NCBI RefSeq assembly: GCF_002954775.1
Contig: NZ_KZ672952.1
Coordinates: 500,883-564,882 of the forward strand
Direction: 5' to 3'
Origin: Streptomyces geranii
Lineage (GTDB): Bacteria; Actinomycetota; Actinomycetes; Streptomycetales; Streptomycetaceae
Length of the DNA: 64,000 nt
The translations under genes and the position numbers were made by a program. Positions 60,292 through 64,000 of the stretch are shown piece after piece (the first letter of the stretch is position 1; the number at the start of each line of letters is the position of its first letter). Below the pieces are notes generated by a model that was given only the letters and a program-made list of their open reading frames with translations, had not been told where the DNA came from and searched no databases.

Positions 60292-60881
60292 CGCCCGCCG
60301 CCTTCGGCGTCGTCCCTGACCACCTGGGTGGGCGCGTGGCCCAGGTCGGGCACCACCTGGGTGGGCTCACGCGCGGGGGCGGCGGGTTCGCGGTCGGCGG
60401 CGTACGTGCTCAGCCGGGTGCCGTCCGTGTACACCCAGCGCTCGTGCTCGGCGTCGTACAGCCATACGGACTCGCCGTCGACGACGATCCCGATCCGCTG
60501 TCCGCGTGTACGTCCCCGGAACGCCTCCCGGTCGAGCGCGCCCCCGGTCAGCTCCTCCACTGCCGCTCGGTAGCGGGCCAGCGCCTGTTCGGCGCGGGCC
60601 AGCAGGGGGCGTGGGTCGGCGGTGCGGGCGAGCGGGGCCCCGGCCGCGGGCGGGTCCTGCGGTACGGCGACCAGGAGCCGGCCGTCGACCCAGGCGGACC
60701 AGCCGTTCGCGCACCGGACGTGCCCCCAGTCGCCGCGCCGCTCGACCAGTTCGACCGGCAGCAGCGCGTCGAGCGGCACCGTCGGCCTGGACGCGTCCGG
60801 TGCCTCCCAGGCGGCGAGGCCGTCGCCGGGGACGACGTGCGTGGGCCGGAACCCGGTGAGCTGGTATCCCGGGGACGTCAT
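60288..60881 (-). CDS. SH3-like domain protein with repeated PTQVV tail
   Basis: A 197-residue protein. The N-terminal ~75 residues look like a bacterial SH3 domain (LLPVELVERRGDWGHVRCAN, NGWSAWVDGRLLV). A helical segment and a small WxxYDAEHERWVYTDGT unit follow. The tail holds two near-identical units, PTQVVPD and PTQVVRD. These are possible phosphothreonine sites for the FHA domains of the transporter encoded next door. It lies 14 bases after the transporter gene and is coupled to the kinase gene. Confidence 0.7.
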   Translation of the reverse strand: MTSPGYQLTGFRPTHVVPGDGLAAWEAPDASRPTVPLDALLPVELVERRGDWGHVRCANGWSAWVDGRLLVAVPQDPPAAGAPLARTADPRPLLARAEQALARYRAAVEELTGGALDREAFRGRTRGQRIGIVVDGESVWLYDAEHERWVYTDGTRLSTYAADREPAAPAREPTQVVPDLGHAPTQVVRDDAEGGGR

Positions 60882-60895
60882 CTCACCCACCCCCT

Positions 60896-63241
60896 CTACT
60901 TCCGCATGACGGTCGGCTCGTGCCGCCGCAGCAGCCGCAGGACGACGTAACCGAAGAGCACCGAGAGCACGACGAGCATCCCCGCGTTGAGCAGCCAGAC
61001 CCCGGTCGAGTGTTCGAACAGCGGGTCGCCGGTCAGCTTTCCGGGGAGGATCCGCGAGATCCCGATCGTGCCCGCCATCGCGCCGAGCGCCCAGCGCGAG
61101 GGCACCAGCCAGGAGAGCTGTTCGATGCCGGGGACGCCGTCCAGCTTGAGCAGGGCGCCGCAGAACACGACCTGGACGATGGCCAGCAGCACCAGCAGCG
61201 GCATCGTCACCTCTTCCTTGCCGACCAGCGCCGAGACCAGCAGCCCGAGCATCATCGCCGTGAAGGAGAGCAGCGCGACGGCGACCGTGATCTCCACCAG
61301 GGGTGGCATCAACACGCCTTTGCCGCCGGGTGCGTTGAGGTCGACTCCGAGCAGGGCCACCAGGGTCAGTACGACGGCCTGGGCGACGGTGATCGTCCCG
61401 AGGACGACGACCTTCGACATCAGGTACGCCGATCTGGACAGGCCGACGGCGCGCTCCCGCTGGTAGATCACCCGTTCCTTGACCAACTCGCGCACGGCGT
61501 TCGCCGCACCGGTCAGGACGCCGCCGACGCACAGGATGAGCAGTACGTTCATCGCCGTCTCGCGGTCCAGCTCGCCGCCCGACAGCGCCCTGGCCATCGC
61601 GCCCATCACGAACGGCAGGGCGATCATGATGGCGAGGAAGGTGCGGTCGGCGCTCAGCGCGGCCGTGTAGCGGCGGACCAGGGTGCTCAACTGGGCGCCC
61701 CAGCTCTGCGGTTTGGGCGGGTGCGGGGCGGCGGCGACCGGGCCCGACCTCGGGAGCCGGGGCTGGGCGGTCGAGTTGAGGATGTACTGCCGGTGGAAGG
61801 GCGAGGCACGGTAGTCCCCCGCCCAGTCGCGTTCCCGGTCGCGCTCGAAGGCCTCGAACGCCTCGGGCCACTGCTCGTACCCGAAGAAGGCGAGGGTGTC
61901 CTCGGGCGGCCCGTAGTAGGCGACCTTGCCGCCGGGGGCCAGCACCAGCAGCCGGTCGCAGACATCGAGGCTGAGCACACTGTGGGTGACGACGATGACG
62001 GTCCGGCCGTCGTCGGCGAGGCCGCGCAGCATGTGCATCACCGAGCGGTCCATGCCGGGGTCTAGGCCGGAGGTCGGTTCGTCGAGGAAGAGCAGCGAGG
62101 GCTTGGTGAGCAGTTCCAGGGCGACGCTGACCCGCTTGCGCTGGCCGCCGGAGAGGCTGTGCACGGGCTGCTCGACCCGCTGTTCCAGGCCGAGTTCACG
62201 CACCACCTCGTCGACCCGGGCCCGCCGCTCCGCCTTCAGGGTGTCCTGCGGGAAACGCAGTTCGGCGGCGTAGGAGAGGGCTCCGCGCACGGTCAGCTGG
62301 GCGTGCAGGATGTCGTCCTGCGGGACCAGGCCGATACGCCGGCGCAGTTCCGCGTAGTCGCGGTAGAGGTCGCGGCCGTCGTACAGGACCGTGCCGTGGT
62401 CGGCGGGGCGCAGTCCGGTCAGGGCGTTCAGCAGGGTGGACTTGCCCGCGCCGCTGGGTCCGACGACCGCGAGCAGGCACTTCTCCCCCACCGGGAAGGA
62501 CACGCCCTCAAGCAGGGTCTTGTGGCCGTGGTCGACGGCGACGGTGAGGTCCTGGACGTCGAGGGAGACCTCGCCGGTGTCGACGTACTCCTGGAGCTGG
62601 TCGCCGACCAGGCAGAAGGCGGAGTGCCCGACGCCGACGATGTCACCGGCCGCGACGACCGCTCGCTCGACGGGCCCGCCGTTGAGGTAGGTGCCGTTGT
62701 GGCTGCCGAGGTCGACGATCTCGTACGTCCCGTCCGGGTGGGCGCGCAGTTCGGCGTGCCGGCGGGAGACGAGGAGGTCGTCGACGACGAGGTCGTTGTC
62801 GGCGGCGCGGCCGATGCGGACGGTACGGGCGGACAGGGGCCGCACGGTCGTGGGTTGCCGGAAGGTGCCGGTGAGTGCGGGCATGGAGACCGCCGAGGGG
62901 CGTTCCCGGGCGGGCGGGGGCGGGCTGAGGAGGACGGCGCGCGGCCCGTCGGCGGGGCTGCCGAACCGCAGGACGCTGCCGGGGCCGACGTCCCGTTCAC
63001 TCACGCGCAGACCGTCGGCGTAGGTGCCGTTCGTGCTGTTCTCGTCCGCGACCGTCCAGTGGCCGTCCTCCTGCCGCAGCACCGCGTGGTGCCAGGAGAC
63101 CCGGGCGTCGTCGATGACGATCTCGCTGAGCGGGTCCCGCCCGACGTGATAGTCGCGGCCCGGGCACATCAGCGTGGAGCCCGTGTCCGTCTCCAGGACG
63201 AGTTCGGGCGCGGTCGGCACGGCCGACCCCTGGTCTACCAT
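60896..63241 (-). CDS. FHA-FHA-ABC transporter (Rv1747-like)
   Basis: A 781-residue single-chain exporter. FHA domain 1 carries VGRDP, SWHHA and NSTNGTY; FHA domain 2 carries IGRAADND, SRRHAEL and SHNGTY. The ATPase follows with GPSGAGKS, LSGGQRKRVSVALELL and LLFLDEPTSGLD. An ABC2-type membrane domain with about six helices forms the C-terminal third. In M. tuberculosis the homologue Rv1747 is phosphorylated by PknF. The same operon layout here suggests kinase control of export. Confidence 0.92.
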   Translation of the reverse strand: MVDQGSAVPTAPELVLETDTGSTLMCPGRDYHVGRDPLSEIVIDDARVSWHHAVLRQEDGHWTVADENSTNGTYADGLRVSERDVGPGSVLRFGSPADGPRAVLLSPPPPARERPSAVSMPALTGTFRQPTTVRPLSARTVRIGRAADNDLVVDDLLVSRRHAELRAHPDGTYEIVDLGSHNGTYLNGGPVERAVVAAGDIVGVGHSAFCLVGDQLQEYVDTGEVSLDVQDLTVAVDHGHKTLLEGVSFPVGEKCLLAVVGPSGAGKSTLLNALTGLRPADHGTVLYDGRDLYRDYAELRRRIGLVPQDDILHAQLTVRGALSYAAELRFPQDTLKAERRARVDEVVRELGLEQRVEQPVHSLSGGQRKRVSVALELLTKPSLLFLDEPTSGLDPGMDRSVMHMLRGLADDGRTVIVVTHSVLSLDVCDRLLVLAPGGKVAYYGPPEDTLAFFGYEQWPEAFEAFERDRERDWAGDYRASPFHRQYILNSTAQPRLPRSGPVAAAPHPPKPQSWGAQLSTLVRRYTAALSADRTFLAIMIALPFVMGAMARALSGGELDRETAMNVLLILCVGGVLTGAANAVRELVKERVIYQRERAVGLSRSAYLMSKVVVLGTITVAQAVVLTLVALLGVDLNAPGGKGVLMPPLVEITVAVALLSFTAMMLGLLVSALVGKEEVTMPLLVLLAIVQVVFCGALLKLDGVPGIEQLSWLVPSRWALGAMAGTIGISRILPGKLTGDPLFEHSTGVWLLNAGMLVVLSVLFGYVVLRLLRRHEPTVMRK

Positions 63242-63310
63242 GCCCAGAATTCTAGCGATTCGTCCGTATATACGCCTGGCCAGCGCCCGGCGGCTCAGGA
63301 GTCGCGGAGG

Positions 63311-63721
63311 CTAGGCGACCGGGACGACCAGTGCCGGGGTGGTCCGCTGCATCCGCAGGGCGTCGACGGACTCGGCGAGCAGTTCGTACTCGGTGGTCTC
63401 GTCGTAGGTGGCGATCCGGACGAGTCGGCCCGCCGCCAACTCCTCGGCGACCAGCTCCTGTTGGTACTGGTCCATGGCCCAGGCGCGCAGCAGGCCGGGC
63501 ACGTCGGGCACGGTGGCGGCGACCGGGACGAGCGAGTTCGGGGGGAAGTACGGCTCCTCCGGCTGCGGATCCAGCCGTTCGGCCATCCAGTTCGCCCGGT
63601 CCCGTAACCACCACAGGGCCAGCGCCAGGGTCGGCGCGCGATACGTGCCCAGCGGGACGCCTATTCGCCGGCCCGCACAGACTCCGTACGCCGTGACATG
63701 GCAAAGGAACTCGTCGTGCAC
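63311..63721 (-). CDS. Hypothetical protein
   Basis: A 136-residue soluble protein that starts at a GTG after GGGGGAAAG. It is a mixed alpha/beta protein with a central LALALWWLRDRANWMAERLD helix and a C-terminal beta segment ending in PALVVPVA. I do not recognise a family. It lies 70 bases upstream of the FHA-ABC gene on the same strand and could be co-transcribed. Confidence 0.6.
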   Translation of the reverse strand: MHDEFLCHVTAYGVCAGRRIGVPLGTYRAPTLALALWWLRDRANWMAERLDPQPEEPYFPPNSLVPVAATVPDVPGLLRAWAMDQYQQELVAEELAAGRLVRIATYDETTEYELLAESVDALRMQRTTPALVVPVA

Positions 63722-63930
63722 GATCTTTCCCCCGATCGCCTGCCGGCCCTGCCTCGCTTTCCGTGCGGCTCACTCGGTCGTGCAGTGTTCTACCACTGAG
63801 TATCTTCACTATTGACACTCTGTCACCACACCTTTCCGGCCAGTCTCCAGTGCATTCGCCTGGCATATTCCTGGCAGGTATGGACCGGATTCCGACGGGA
63901 CGGTCTCTTTTACCGTCGATTCACGGCACG

Positions 63931-63983
63931 CGCCCCGCATTCCCGGTGGTTTCTCAAGTGAAGACCACCGGGAATGCGGGGCG
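63931..63983. terminator. Strong hairpin at the right edge
   Basis: Perfect 20-base arms (CGCCCCGCATTCCCGGTGGT and its complement) around a 13-base loop. It is probably a terminator for a gene to the right of the window. The stretch 63722-63930 before it holds no gene. Confidence 0.7.
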
Positions 63984-64000
63984 TGACGACAACCAGCGAG

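Noticed and set aside
1..64000. tRNA, rRNA, CRISPR arrays, insertion sequences or prophage genes
   Set aside because: I looked for transposase, integrase, repeat-spacer and tRNA features on both strands and saw none I could support.

Overview
The window is high-GC actinobacterial DNA and almost certainly Streptomyces. GTG starts and ATGA/GTGA gene overlaps are frequent. Several families are typical of the genus: DUF574 methyltransferase, streptophobe membrane protein, DUF6777 protein, ScfR-type regulator tails and the clpP3-clpP4-popR-sigma group. In S. coelicolor that last group lies in a chromosome arm. The many decayed genes here fit an arm or accessory region.

Left part, 1-7.4 kb, minus strand. 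A translationally coupled operon encodes an MFS exporter, a FabH-like ketoacyl synthase, a stand-alone acyl carrier protein, a ScoE-type iron(II) oxidase that makes isonitriles, and the start of an FcoT/ScoD-type thioesterase. This is the core of an isonitrile biosynthetic cluster, and its remaining genes should lie just left of the window. Directly upstream on the same strand is a copper operon: a Met/Asp-rich membrane protein, a CopA-type ATPase and a PCuAC-like protein. Isonitriles bind copper, so the two operons may form one copper-handling system.

7.5-16.5 kb. A GntR regulator precedes an NCS1 permease with an unusual Cys/His tail. Next come relics of a glyoxylate/3-hydroxybutyrate locus (an ScfR tail, the malate synthase 3' end and the 5' end of a hydroxybutyryl-CoA dehydrogenase). 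metE follows behind a cobalamin riboswitch, and the cbtBA cobalt transporter operon lies behind a second one. A decayed stretch ends this part.

16.5-34.1 kb. A secreted GH78 rhamnosidase has a LacI-like operator. Two regulator/enzyme pairs are divergent: MarR with a PLP decarboxylase, and Rrf2 with a YwnB-like reductase. A catabolic operon follows: mycofactocin-type SDR, cytochrome P450, 3Fe-4S ferredoxin, two further SDRs, an aldehyde dehydrogenase and a CMD-family protein. A TetR repressor with two tandem operators controls it. A second TetR, a bactofilin-like protein and an HD/PadR pair complete this part.

34.3-49.7 kb. A large secreted lyase-like protein, a methyltransferase, a two-component system, an MMPL transporter, gene relics, and a molybdenum-cofactor protein divergent from modABC.

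49.7-64 kb. A SnoaL-LUD fusion gene and an ECF41 sigma factor share one symmetrical promoter region. clpP3-clpP4 with popR, a SigB-family sigma factor with an RsbW-like kinase, two Streptomyces membrane proteins, and a PknF/Rv1747-like module (Ser/Thr kinase, SH3-like protein, FHA-ABC transporter) follow. A recurring theme is divergent gene pairs reduced to two 3' ends by one internal deletion; three such scars are visible.
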